A program made the position numbers and the translations under genes. Below, piece after piece: positions 24,549-32,531 of a stretch of DNA of 64,000 bases (within the stretch, counting starts at the first letter, position 1; each line of letters begins with the position of its first letter). Under the pieces are notes generated by a model. It searched no databases. It saw only the letters and a program-made list of their open reading frames with translations, and was not told the origin of the DNA. Source of the stretch: Enterocloster alcoholdehydrogenati (GTDB taxonomy: Bacteria; Bacillota; Clostridia; Lachnospirales; Lachnospiraceae); contig NZ_BLTJ01000005.1 in NCBI RefSeq assembly GCF_013282095.1, positions 208,830 to 272,829 on the forward strand, read 5' to 3'.

Positions 24549-25772
24549 ATGGATCAGAACGAACTTTTAAACTTTGTAAGAAACTATTTTGAAGAAATGC
24601 GTATCCATACGAGGCTCATCGATGCCCCCTACAAATGGGACGATGCCTTTGATCTGAATCTGCGCCGCACACTTTTAAAAGACTGCAGCAATGTGATCTC
24701 CACCTTTTTCCGGCCGGAGGAGAATTTCCATGAAAAACACCTGGTCTATTTCATAAAAGACCTGTTCTGGTGCTATTATCTGTGCATCCCCATTCCAAAA
24801 GCAGGACAAAAACGGGTACTTACCGTGGGCCCCTTTGCCATGGAGGACGCTACCCTTGGTTTTGTGCAGTCTCTGGCCAGACGGCTGAATATCCCAGAGA
24901 TTCACATTCCCTTCCTTTCCCAGTATTACACCTCACTTCCCGTTCTTCGGGACAAGAGCTGCATACGCAGCATCCTGACCTGTCTGTGCAGCCGTCTCTA
25001 TGATGGCCCCTACCGCATCCTGCCTCAGGAGTGTACCGGAGAGCTCCGGGTGCAGTACGATACCGAAGATTCCTTTGGCCGGAATCAGGATGTATCCGAC
25101 AGCATTGAGCTGCGTTATAAAAATGAACAGGCACTTATGGACGCTATCTCCCGCGGCGACTATACCTCGGCCAGGGAATATCTGAACACCGGCAACTCCT
25201 ACGGTATGGAGCAGCGGCTTGCAGATACCACACGCGACAAAAAAAACTATCTCATCATCTTTAATACCCTCTGCCGAAAGGCGGCTCAGTACGGAGGCGT
25301 CCATCCGGTCTATTTAGACGAACTGTCCTCCCGTTTCGCCATACAGCTGGAAACGCTCTACAGCGTGTCGCGTCTGGAGGCCCTTCCTGCAGAAATGATC
25401 TACAAATACAGCCTTCTGGTTCAGAACCACTCCACACGCTCCTATTCTCCTCTGATCCAGAGGGCCGTGGATCTCATCTGCCTGAATCTCCGGGATGACC
25501 TAAGCCTAAGTACCCTGGCAGACCGGCTCTCCGTCAACAAAACCTATCTGTCCACCCTTTTCAGGCGTGAAACAGGCTCCACTCTGACAGACTTTGTAAC
25601 CGACCGACGGATCAGCCACGGGATTTATCTGTTAAATACTACCAGCGAGCCCATTCAGGAGATCGCGTCTGTGTGCGGCATTGCGGATCTCAGTTATTTT
25701 ACAAAGATCTTCCGCAGAAAAAAGGGCATGACTCCCAGCCAGTACCGTGAAATGATACGGGGCAATCAATAG
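24549..25772 (+). CDS. AraC-family transcriptional regulator of the glucuronide locus
   Basis: 407 residues. A non-DNA-binding N-terminal part (about 1-300, contains 'WCYYLCIPIPKAGQKRVLTVGPFAMEDATL', a PocR-like or sensory fold) is followed by an AraC double helix-turn-helix (about 305-405) with 'LSLSTLADRLSVNKTYLSTLFRRETGSTLTDFVTDRRI' and 'IQEIASVCGIADLSYFTKIFRRKKGMTPSQYRE'. The start at 24549 has GGGAGG five bases upstream; the frame is open upstream through very AT-rich leader that is not coding-like. Divergent from the GPH symporter, so it probably regulates it. Confidence 0.88.
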   Translation: MDQNELLNFVRNYFEEMRIHTRLIDAPYKWDDAFDLNLRRTLLKDCSNVISTFFRPEENFHEKHLVYFIKDLFWCYYLCIPIPKAGQKRVLTVGPFAMEDATLGFVQSLARRLNIPEIHIPFLSQYYTSLPVLRDKSCIRSILTCLCSRLYDGPYRILPQECTGELRVQYDTEDSFGRNQDVSDSIELRYKNEQALMDAISRGDYTSAREYLNTGNSYGMEQRLADTTRDKKNYLIIFNTLCRKAAQYGGVHPVYLDELSSRFAIQLETLYSVSRLEALPAEMIYKYSLLVQNHSTRSYSPLIQRAVDLICLNLRDDLSLSTLADRLSVNKTYLSTLFRRETGSTLTDFVTDRRISHGIYLLNTTSEPIQEIASVCGIADLSYFTKIFRRKKGMTPSQYREMIRGNQ

Positions 25773-25893
25773 CCCTTCTGCCCTGACAGGGACCAAAGCC
25801 GCCGTCTGCTGACATTTCCCGCTCACACCGCACCATAAGAGGAAATCAATAATACAATAACAGTATGAACGCATATGCAAGGAGCTATCCATT

Positions 25894-26910
25894 ATGTATG
25901 TTTTAACTGCAAAACGTTTTTTATCCCTCCTTATGGCTGGAAGCCTTACTGCCCTATCCCTTTCCGCCTGCAGTTCTTCCGGTTCTTCCGGGAACGGAGG
26001 AACCCCTGTAACCTTAAGCGAAGTGGCCCATTCCATTTTTTACGCCCCTCAGTATGCGGCGATCGAGCTGGGATATTTTGAAGAAGAGGGGATCAATCTG
26101 ACTCTTGTAAATGCCGGCGGCGCTGACAAAGTTATGACCTCCCTGATCTCCGGCGATGCCCAGATCGGTTTTATGGGTTCCGAAGCCAGCATCTATGTAT
26201 ACCAGGAAGGTTCTGAGGATCCTGCCGTTAACTTCGCCCAGCTGACCCAGAGGGCCGGAAATTTCCTGGTAGGACGGCAGGCCGAGGAAAACTTTGACTG
26301 GGCCAGTCTAAAAGGCAGGAAAGTCTTAGGCGGGCGGGCCGGCGGTATGCCTCAGATGGTCTTTGAATACATTTTAAAGAAAAACGGCCTTGACCCTTCC
26401 ACCGATCTTACCATTGACCAGAGCATCAGCTTTGGACTGACGGCGGCGGCATTTACGAGCAGCGACGCGGATTATACCATCGAATTTGAACCTTTCGCCA
26501 CCACTCTGGAACTGGAAGGAAACGGTTCAGTCGTAGCCTCCCTGGGAACGGAATCCGGTTATGTTCCCTATACAGCCTACAGCGCCAGAAAAAGCTATAT
26601 CAAACAGCACCCGGAGGTGATCCAGAGCTTTACAAATGCCATTCAGCGGGGACTTGATTATGTAAATTCCCATTCTTCAGAAGAAATTGCAAAAACCATT
26701 TCCCCGCAGTTTAAGGAAACGCCTTTAGATAAGCTGACTCAGATCGTGGAGCGTTATAAGGCGCAGGATACCTGGAAAGAGGATACGGTGTTTGAGGAAA
26801 GCAGTTTTGAACTTTTGGAACGAATCTTAGAAGAAGCGGGGCAGCTAAAAGAAACAGTGCCCTATAAAGAACTGGTAACCACAGAGTTTTCCACGAAAGC
26901 GGTGAAATAA
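25894..26910 (+). CDS. NMT1/SsuA-like ABC transporter substrate-binding lipoprotein
   Basis: 338-residue secreted lipoprotein. Signal peptide with lipobox 'LSLSAC' (Cys about residue 26), then the NMT1/ThiY/SsuA periplasmic-binding fold with 'SIFYAPQYAAIELGYFEEEGINLTLVNAGGADKVMTSLISGDAQIGFMGSEASIYVY', typical of binding proteins for sulfonates, nitrate, taurine or thiamine precursors. No downstream ATPase or permease gene follows directly: the matching pair lies about 4 kb away at 30852-32424 on the same strand. The substrate cannot be read from sequence. Confidence 0.85.
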   Translation: MYVLTAKRFLSLLMAGSLTALSLSACSSSGSSGNGGTPVTLSEVAHSIFYAPQYAAIELGYFEEEGINLTLVNAGGADKVMTSLISGDAQIGFMGSEASIYVYQEGSEDPAVNFAQLTQRAGNFLVGRQAEENFDWASLKGRKVLGGRAGGMPQMVFEYILKKNGLDPSTDLTIDQSISFGLTAAAFTSSDADYTIEFEPFATTLELEGNGSVVASLGTESGYVPYTAYSARKSYIKQHPEVIQSFTNAIQRGLDYVNSHSSEEIAKTISPQFKETPLDKLTQIVERYKAQDTWKEDTVFEESSFELLERILEEAGQLKETVPYKELVTTEFSTKAVK

Positions 26911-26945
26911 TCCACTCTGACAGAGATCCGTAAAGATATGATTTG

Positions 26946-26996
26946 TAAAAAGAGACGCCTTTGGGAATGAATCCTGCCAAAAGCGTCTCTTTTTCT
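26946..26996. terminator. bidirectional terminator between convergent genes
   Basis: AAAAAGAGACGC and GCGTCTCTTTTT make a 12-bp stem with T-runs on both strands. It separates the substrate-binding gene from the convergent carboxypeptidase gene. Confidence 0.85.
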
Positions 26997-27024
26997 TCCT
27001 GATTGCTAAAATATTTGACGTGTT

Positions 27025-28311
27025 TTATCCCTCAGCCTGTTTTTCAAATCTCCACGCGCTCAAAAGCCATTTCAGATAATCCCCATACTGTGCTTTTCGC
27101 ACCTCCTCTGCTGTAACCACATCCATCTCTCCGATCTTCTCGCCGTTTAGCCAGTACTCCAGCACTCCGGCTTTTTGCCCCTGGGTGACCGGAGCCGGAA
27201 GAGCGTCTTCTAACGCCAGTTTCTTTTCCACCGCTGACAGATCCTCTCCTTTAAGACTCAGATATTGGAAACTTCCGTTCAAAGCCAGTTTGGCCCGGTC
27301 TTTTACCCCTCCGTCCACCAGGATCTCAGGAAGGGGAATCCCCTCTTTATCCTCATAAAGCTTACAGTTTGCATAACCGTAATTGAGCAGGGTCTGTGCA
27401 TCGGCAAACCGCGCTTTAAAATCAGGAGCCGCCATGATAGACGCAATCAGCCTGACACCATCCTTTTCCGCAGTAGCGGACAGGCAGTATTTTGCCAGGG
27501 ATGTAGAGCCTGTCTTTAAGCCGGTAACCTGAAAGCTGGTAGCCATACGCAGAAGCTTATTTGTATTTGACAGCCCAAATTCCTTGGTTCCCTGCTTCGT
27601 CACATGGGTGATATTTTCCATCCAAATGGTAGAATAATTATGGATCTGAGGATAACGATTGATCAGTTCCCGGCTCATTTTGGCAATATCCCTGGCTGTG
27701 GTCACATGGGCCGGATCCTCCGTAAGGCCGCAGCAGTCCACAAAATGTGTTTCGGTCATACCAAGCCCCTTTGCTCTCTCATTCATCTGCTGCACAAAGG
27801 CTTCCTCGGTTCCTGCGATATACTCGGCCATCGCAACAGAGGCGTCATTTCCAGAGGCGATCACAATACATTTGATCAGGGTTTCCACGGTCTGAACCTC
27901 TCCCTCCTCCAAAAACACCTGAGAGCCTCCCATGGACTTTGCGTTGGCGCTGGTAACCACTTCATCCGTCAGCTGTATTTTTCCTGCTTCCAGAGCATCA
28001 AAAATCAGGATCAGTGTCATTACCTTGGTAACGCTGGCAGGACTTCTCTTTTCGTCCGCCCCTTTTTCATAGATGACCTGGCCGGTAGATGCCTCCATCA
28101 GCACTGCGGAAGGAGCCGATATCTGGATCGCCGCCTGAGGGGCGGTATTTTCCCCCGTCTCTGCCTGCATTCTGGCCGTTTCCCCGCTTACCTCCTGAGC
28201 CGGCACATTCACCGGAATAGCGATCCCTGGTTCTGTAGCCAGAGCCGTCAGGACCTGCCCCGCCATGATCACAAGCGCCAGCGCGCATCCTGCTGCTTTT
28301 GTCCTTTTCAT
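27025..28311 (-). CDS. D-alanyl-D-alanine carboxypeptidase (low-molecular-weight PBP, DacF/DacA type)
   Basis: 428 residues, exported peptidoglycan D,D-carboxypeptidase that trims the terminal D-Ala of stem peptides. Seen: signal peptide (about 1-25), serine active-site tetrad 'SPASVTKVM' (S-x-x-K, residues about 91-99), 'SGNDAS' (SxN) and 'GLKTGSTS' (KTG). A C-terminal PBP5-like beta domain (about 310-400) is followed by a short amphipathic-looking tail 'YLKWLLSAWRFEKQAEG' suitable for membrane association. It is inserted between the parts of an ABC transporter and is transcribed in the opposite direction. Confidence 0.92.
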   Translation of the reverse strand: MKRTKAAGCALALVIMAGQVLTALATEPGIAIPVNVPAQEVSGETARMQAETGENTAPQAAIQISAPSAVLMEASTGQVIYEKGADEKRSPASVTKVMTLILIFDALEAGKIQLTDEVVTSANAKSMGGSQVFLEEGEVQTVETLIKCIVIASGNDASVAMAEYIAGTEEAFVQQMNERAKGLGMTETHFVDCCGLTEDPAHVTTARDIAKMSRELINRYPQIHNYSTIWMENITHVTKQGTKEFGLSNTNKLLRMATSFQVTGLKTGSTSLAKYCLSATAEKDGVRLIASIMAAPDFKARFADAQTLLNYGYANCKLYEDKEGIPLPEILVDGGVKDRAKLALNGSFQYLSLKGEDLSAVEKKLALEDALPAPVTQGQKAGVLEYWLNGEKIGEMDVVTAEEVRKAQYGDYLKWLLSAWRFEKQAEG

Positions 28312-28425
28312 AGGCGCACTTCCTTAAAAAGACGTTCTCTGCCTAATATATGAAACCGGACCGGCTCTTTATGTGCAGCTGACCTGGATCGGGATTTTCC
28401 GCTGTCCAAAAACGCCTATGGCAGC

Positions 28426-28866
28426 TCAGACCTCTTTTAACGCTTTTCTTAAGGCCTCTGCCATCTCCTCATACTCAGCATCTGTAAGAATGGTTCTTCC
28501 GCTGTTCATCTCGAAGGTGCCGCCCCACTCTTCGCCGCCCTTATATTTGGGAACAATGTGGAAATGAAGATGACAGCCAGTATCGCCGTATGCGCCGTAG
28601 TTTACCTTATCGGGATGAAATACCTTGTGTACAGCTCTTGCCACCTGGGCCACCTCGGCAAAAAAGTCATTTCTCTCCTCGTCGGTCAAATCGATCAGTT
28701 CGCTCACGTGCTTTTTATGAGCCAGAATCACTCTTCCCTTCTTGCTCTGCTCCTTAAATACATAGAGAAAGCCTGTTTTCATCTCACAGACCGGGTAGGC
28801 AAACTTTGCTGCCAGTTCTCCCTGCATACAATATGCACAATTTGGATCTTTTACTATTTCTGCCAT
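28426..28866 (-). CDS. HIT-family protein
   Basis: 146-residue cytosolic histidine-triad protein (nucleotide hydrolase or transferase superfamily). The triad 'HLHFHIVP' is near residue 98-105 and an N-terminal 'CAYCMQGE' suggests a zinc site. Other HIT features are 'VILAHKKHVSELIDLTDEE' and 'NYGAYGDTGCHLHFH'. The start at 28866 has AAGGAG seven bases upstream. Specific substrate not known. Confidence 0.88.
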   Translation of the reverse strand: MAEIVKDPNCAYCMQGELAAKFAYPVCEMKTGFLYVFKEQSKKGRVILAHKKHVSELIDLTDEERNDFFAEVAQVARAVHKVFHPDKVNYGAYGDTGCHLHFHIVPKYKGGEEWGGTFEMNSGRTILTDAEYEEMAEALRKALKEV

Positions 28867-29187
28867 CGTTTTTCTCCTTTTCATAGCGCGCCCAGCTGCC
28901 GTACAGCCAGGGCTGTATTGAATCATTACTGCTTTAAAGATACCACGGATGCAGCCAAATTTCAACAGCTTTCCTATTGCCAGTTTCCGCTGTCCTCAAA
29001 GTATTGTAACCACTCGGGACGTGGGAATGCCTTTCGCCATTCTGAACAGTTACAACGTATTTTAAGAAAATCGTTATGATTGCCCATACCCGAAGGCCGC
29101 TTTTTTGTGTTATAATAAGGCAGTACCATACACAGCTGCCGGTACACCCTAAAAATATCAATACATAACAGGAGATTGAAACCATTT
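28867..29187. other. intergenic region before the polysaccharide deacetylase gene
   Basis: 321 bases between divergent genes. It holds a 37-codon minus-strand ORF (28974-29087) and a TATAAT box at 29111-29116 that may belong to the deacetylase promoter. I see nothing else. Confidence 0.4.
28974..29087 (-). CDS. possible 37-residue ORF or gene remnant
   Basis: ATG-initiated frame whose product begins 'MGNHNDFLKIRCNCSEWRKA' and ends 'PEWLQYFEDSGNWQ'. Three Trp, two Cys and a coherent amphipathic end look protein-like rather than random, but no ribosome binding site precedes the ATG. It may be the C-terminal end of a lost larger gene. I do not recognise the family. Confidence 0.3.
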   Translation of the reverse strand: MGNHNDFLKIRCNCSEWRKAFPRPEWLQYFEDSGNWQ

Positions 29188-30741
29188 ATGAGCCGAACAG
29201 ATTTCAGACGCCGTCAGGCCCGCAGACACCGAAGAAAGCTTGTGGGCCTGTCCCGGCATCTTCCTACTATTTTCGCCGTAATCCTGATCCTGGCGCTGTT
29301 AGGCGCAGGTATATTTGCACTGACCCGCTTTGTATTAAAGCGGCAGCCTCCCCGGCCGGCCGTCGCTGCCTCCCCCTCTGATGCAGCGTCCCAACCCCAG
29401 CCCTCCGGCGGCCTTCCCGTCTCAGCGAATCCCGCGGATTCGTTAGAAAGCCTTTTAAGTCAGGCGGCCTTCCTGGCGGCAGGCTATGACTATGACAAAG
29501 CCATTTCCCTCCTCAAAGAGGACGCTTCTGCGGCAGAGGAACCGGCGGTAGCAGAAGCTATTTCCTCCTATGAGGCGGCCAAAGCTGCCCTTGTGCCTGC
29601 GGACGTGAAGAACGTTCCCCATGTATTTTTTCATTCCCTGATCATGGACACGGCCAAGGCCTTTGACGGCGACAGCCGAACCCCGGGCTACAATTCCGTA
29701 ATGACTACAAAGGACGAGTTTTTAAAAATACTGGATGCACTTTATAATGACGGCTATGTTTTAGTCCGCATCCATGACATTGCCTATGAAACCACGGACG
29801 AAAACGGAAATCCTGTGTTCACCTGGGGAAATATCCTTCTTCCAGAAGGAAAAAAGCCCATTGTCATGTCCCAGGATGATGTATGCTACTATTCCTATAT
29901 GAAGGATGACGGCTTTGCCAGCCGCATCATCATTGGAAATGACGGGAAACCCACCTGTGAAATGACGCTGGATGACGGCACGGTTTCCACCGGCTCCTAT
30001 GACTTGATCCCGATTTTAGAGGATTTTATTAAAGAACACCCTGATTTTTCCTATAAGGGGGCCAGAGCCATCATTGCCCTTACCGGCTATGAGGGGATCT
30101 TAGGATACCGCACCGCCGCTTCCTACAGCGACAGCCCTACTTACGAAAGTGACCGGGAACAGGCCGCCAAAGTGGCGCAATGTCTGAGAGACAACGGCTG
30201 GGAGCTTGCAAGCCACAGCTGGGGCCATCTGTGGATGGGTGTGTCCTCCGTCCCTGGACAGACCTATCAGATCAGCGACGAACGTTTTTACGCAGACACA
30301 GATAAGTGGGAAACGGAAGTGGAATCCCTGATCGGTCCCACGGACATATACATTTTCCCTAATGGAAATGATGTAGCCGACTGGAAGCCGTATTCAGATG
30401 AAAACTACCGCTATCAGTACCTCCGCTCCAAAGGTTTCCGGTATTTCTGCAATGTAGACGCCAGCAAGCCTTCCTGGATCCAGAAGGGTCCAGACTACCT
30501 GAGAATGGCCCGGCGGAACCTGGACGGCTATCGTCTGTACCAGGATATGATCCAGACGGATCCTTCCAAAAAGCGGCTGGCGGATCTCTTTGACGCTTCC
30601 CAGATCTTTGATTCCTCCCGTCCTACGCCGGTAACGTGGAGCTATGACCACACGCAAAATGAGACATCCGGCGCGGCCCCCTCCCAGGCTACCGCCCAGT
30701 CTGAGAATACTGCGGCCGCCCAAGCGGCTGCTTCCCAGTAA
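29188..30741 (+). CDS. membrane-anchored polysaccharide deacetylase family protein
   Basis: 517 residues. A short basic N-terminus ('SRTDFRRRQARRHRRKL') precedes a membrane anchor (about 28-50), then a Pro/Ser/Ala-rich linker, and a NodB-type carbohydrate esterase domain (about 150-480). Metal and catalytic features: 'VMSQDDVCYYSYM' (Asp pair) and the H-x3-H motif in 'ELASHSWGHLWMG'. It ends in a Ser/Ala/Gln-rich low-complexity tail. It should remove acetyl groups from extracellular or wall polysaccharide. Start at 29188: AGGAG lies 13 bases upstream; the in-frame TTG at 29176 is too close to it. Confidence 0.85.
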   Translation: MSRTDFRRRQARRHRRKLVGLSRHLPTIFAVILILALLGAGIFALTRFVLKRQPPRPAVAASPSDAASQPQPSGGLPVSANPADSLESLLSQAAFLAAGYDYDKAISLLKEDASAAEEPAVAEAISSYEAAKAALVPADVKNVPHVFFHSLIMDTAKAFDGDSRTPGYNSVMTTKDEFLKILDALYNDGYVLVRIHDIAYETTDENGNPVFTWGNILLPEGKKPIVMSQDDVCYYSYMKDDGFASRIIIGNDGKPTCEMTLDDGTVSTGSYDLIPILEDFIKEHPDFSYKGARAIIALTGYEGILGYRTAASYSDSPTYESDREQAAKVAQCLRDNGWELASHSWGHLWMGVSSVPGQTYQISDERFYADTDKWETEVESLIGPTDIYIFPNGNDVADWKPYSDENYRYQYLRSKGFRYFCNVDASKPSWIQKGPDYLRMARRNLDGYRLYQDMIQTDPSKKRLADLFDASQIFDSSRPTPVTWSYDHTQNETSGAAPSQATAQSENTAAAQAAASQ

Positions 30742-30746
30742 AAGAA

Positions 30747-30797
30747 GGAAACGCTTTTGCCCGCCAGATTGGCCGGTAAAAGCGTTTCTTTTTGTGT
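30747..30797. terminator. terminator after the deacetylase gene
   Basis: GAAACGCTTTT and AAAAGCGTTTC stem with T-run; lies between the deacetylase and the ABC ATPase gene. Confidence 0.8.
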
Positions 30798-30851
30798 GTT
30801 CCATGCGTATACTATACCAAAGACACATCTTATGAAAGGAGTTTCCAGAAA

Positions 30852-31619
30852 ATGACACCCAAACTGGATGTGACCGGAGTCAGCTACTCCTACCATACTC
30901 CGGACGGCGAAACGCTGGCTCTTTCCAATATATCGTTTACTCTGGCCCCCGGTGAATTTGCTGCTGTCGTAGGGCCTTCCGGCTGCGGCAAATCCACTCT
31001 TCTCTCCCTTTTATGCGGTCTGACTCAGCCGGATGAAGGACAGATCCTCATAGACGGACTTCCGCTCTCCCATTCCCCTTCTGCAACCGGATATATGCTC
31101 CAGAAGGATCATCTGTTTGAATGGAGGGATATTTTATCAAATGTTTCCCTTGGACTTGAGATCCAGCACCGCCTGAATACAAAAAGTATAAACCGTTTAA
31201 AGGAAATGCTTGCCTCTTATGGCCTGAAAGGATTCGAGCACGCCAGACCATCGGAGCTGTCCGGCGGGATGCGCCAGAGGGCTGCTCTAATCCGCACGCT
31301 GGCTCTGGAACCGGATCTTCTTCTTCTTGACGAACCCTTTTCCGCCCTGGATTATCAGACAAGACTTTCTGTGTGCGATGATATCAGCTCTATTCTGCGA
31401 ACTACAGGAAAAACGGCAATCCTTGTAACCCACGATCTGTCCGAAGCTATCAGCACCGCAGACCGCATCATAATTCTCACCCCCAGGCCCGGAAGAATCA
31501 AAAAGATCCTGACCATCACATTTCCCCAGGACTGCCAAAGCCCCCTGGAGCGCAGAAACTGTCCTGAATTTTCCAGATATTTCAACACCGTATGGAAGGA
31601 GCTGAAAACCCATGAGTAA
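30852..31619 (+). CDS. ABC transporter ATP-binding protein, SsuB/TauB type
   Basis: 255-residue cytosolic ATPase of the nitrate/sulfonate/taurine importer class. Seen: Walker A 'GPSGCGKST' (about 41-49), Q-loop 'MLQKDHLFEW', signature 'LSGGMRQRAALIRTLA', Walker B 'LLLLDEPFSALD', H-loop 'VTHDLSEA' and the C-terminal class marker 'RPGRIKKIL'. Start at 30852 from AAAGGAG ten bases upstream. Its 3' end overlaps the permease start by eight bases (ATGAGTAA). Confidence 0.93.
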   Translation: MTPKLDVTGVSYSYHTPDGETLALSNISFTLAPGEFAAVVGPSGCGKSTLLSLLCGLTQPDEGQILIDGLPLSHSPSATGYMLQKDHLFEWRDILSNVSLGLEIQHRLNTKSINRLKEMLASYGLKGFEHARPSELSGGMRQRAALIRTLALEPDLLLLDEPFSALDYQTRLSVCDDISSILRTTGKTAILVTHDLSEAISTADRIIILTPRPGRIKKILTITFPQDCQSPLERRNCPEFSRYFNTVWKELKTHE

Positions 31620-32424
31620 AAGCCTTACCACAGCTGCTGCCCCATCCTTGGCACAGCAGGAATACCTGGCCAGCCAGCTCCGCCAAAAAAACATGATCCG
31701 CACATGGCGTATTATGCTTCTTGTGCTGATTTTAAGCCTCTGGGAGCTGTCCGCACGGCTGGGGTTCATTGACCGTTTTATTTTCAGCAGTCCCACCCTG
31801 ATCGTAAAATGCCTGATCTCCATGATCCAGGACAAAAGCATTTTTGTGCATACCGGCGTCACCCTGGCGGAAACGCTGGTAAGCTTTGCCGTCTGCACCG
31901 CAGCAGGTCTGGCCTGCGCCCTGTTTCTGTGGGCAAGCCCCACCGCGGCGGGTATTTTAGAACCCTTTTTAGTCCTTTTGAACAGTCTCCCCAAGTCGGC
32001 CCTGGCGCCTCTGCTCATTGTATGGCTGGGAAATAACATGACCACCATCGTCACTGCCGCCGTCTCAGTAGCTGTATTCGGCTCCATTCTCACTCTGTAC
32101 AGCAGTTTCTGCCAGACCGATGATGACAAGATCCGGCTGATCCGCTCCCTGGGCGGCACCCGCAGCGACGTTCTCTTTAAAGTCCTGCTGCCCGGATCCC
32201 TTCCGCTGCTCATTAACAATATGAAGGTCAATATCGGCCTCTGCCTGGTAGGCGTCATCATTGGGGAATTTCTCTCCGCACGGGCGGGACTTGGCTACCT
32301 GATCACCTATTCCGCCCAGACCTTCACCATGACAGTGCTCATGACATCCATTATGGTTCTGTGCCTGCTTTCCTGGCTTTTGTATCAGGCCATTGCCTGT
32401 GCAGAAAAGAAAATCAGCCGGTAG
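31612..32424 (+). CDS. ABC transporter permease, SsuC/TauC type
   Basis: 270-residue membrane permease with about six transmembrane helices and the EAA cytoplasmic loop 'LIRSLGGTRSDVLFKVLLPGSLPLLINNMKVNIGLCLVGVIIGEFLSARAGLG' (residues about 178-230), characteristic of this importer class. Co-translated with the ATPase gene. The matching lipoprotein is most likely the one encoded at 25894-26910. Confidence 0.92.
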   Translation: MSKSLTTAAAPSLAQQEYLASQLRQKNMIRTWRIMLLVLILSLWELSARLGFIDRFIFSSPTLIVKCLISMIQDKSIFVHTGVTLAETLVSFAVCTAAGLACALFLWASPTAAGILEPFLVLLNSLPKSALAPLLIVWLGNNMTTIVTAAVSVAVFGSILTLYSSFCQTDDDKIRLIRSLGGTRSDVLFKVLLPGSLPLLINNMKVNIGLCLVGVIIGEFLSARAGLGYLITYSAQTFTMTVLMTSIMVLCLLSWLLYQAIACAEKKISR

Positions 32425-32531
32425 CCGCACCGCTTGCGCTCCCTGCGCCCATATGGTATGATGAAACAAGTATTCAACCCCAAAGACAACAACCGGTTCC
32501 GGGGCAGCCGCCCCACGAGAAGGAGGAGCCT

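Noticed and set aside
27604..28353. 249-codon plus-strand frame opposite the D,D-carboxypeptidase
   Set aside because: Antisense to a gene with all SxxK/SxN/KTG motifs; composition rich in Arg, Cys and His; no ribosome site.
31287..32261. 324-codon minus-strand frame opposite the SsuB/SsuC genes
   Set aside because: It lies wholly antisense to two well-supported overlapping ABC genes, has no ribosome site and a Ser/Arg-rich composition typical of shadow frames in GC-rich codons.
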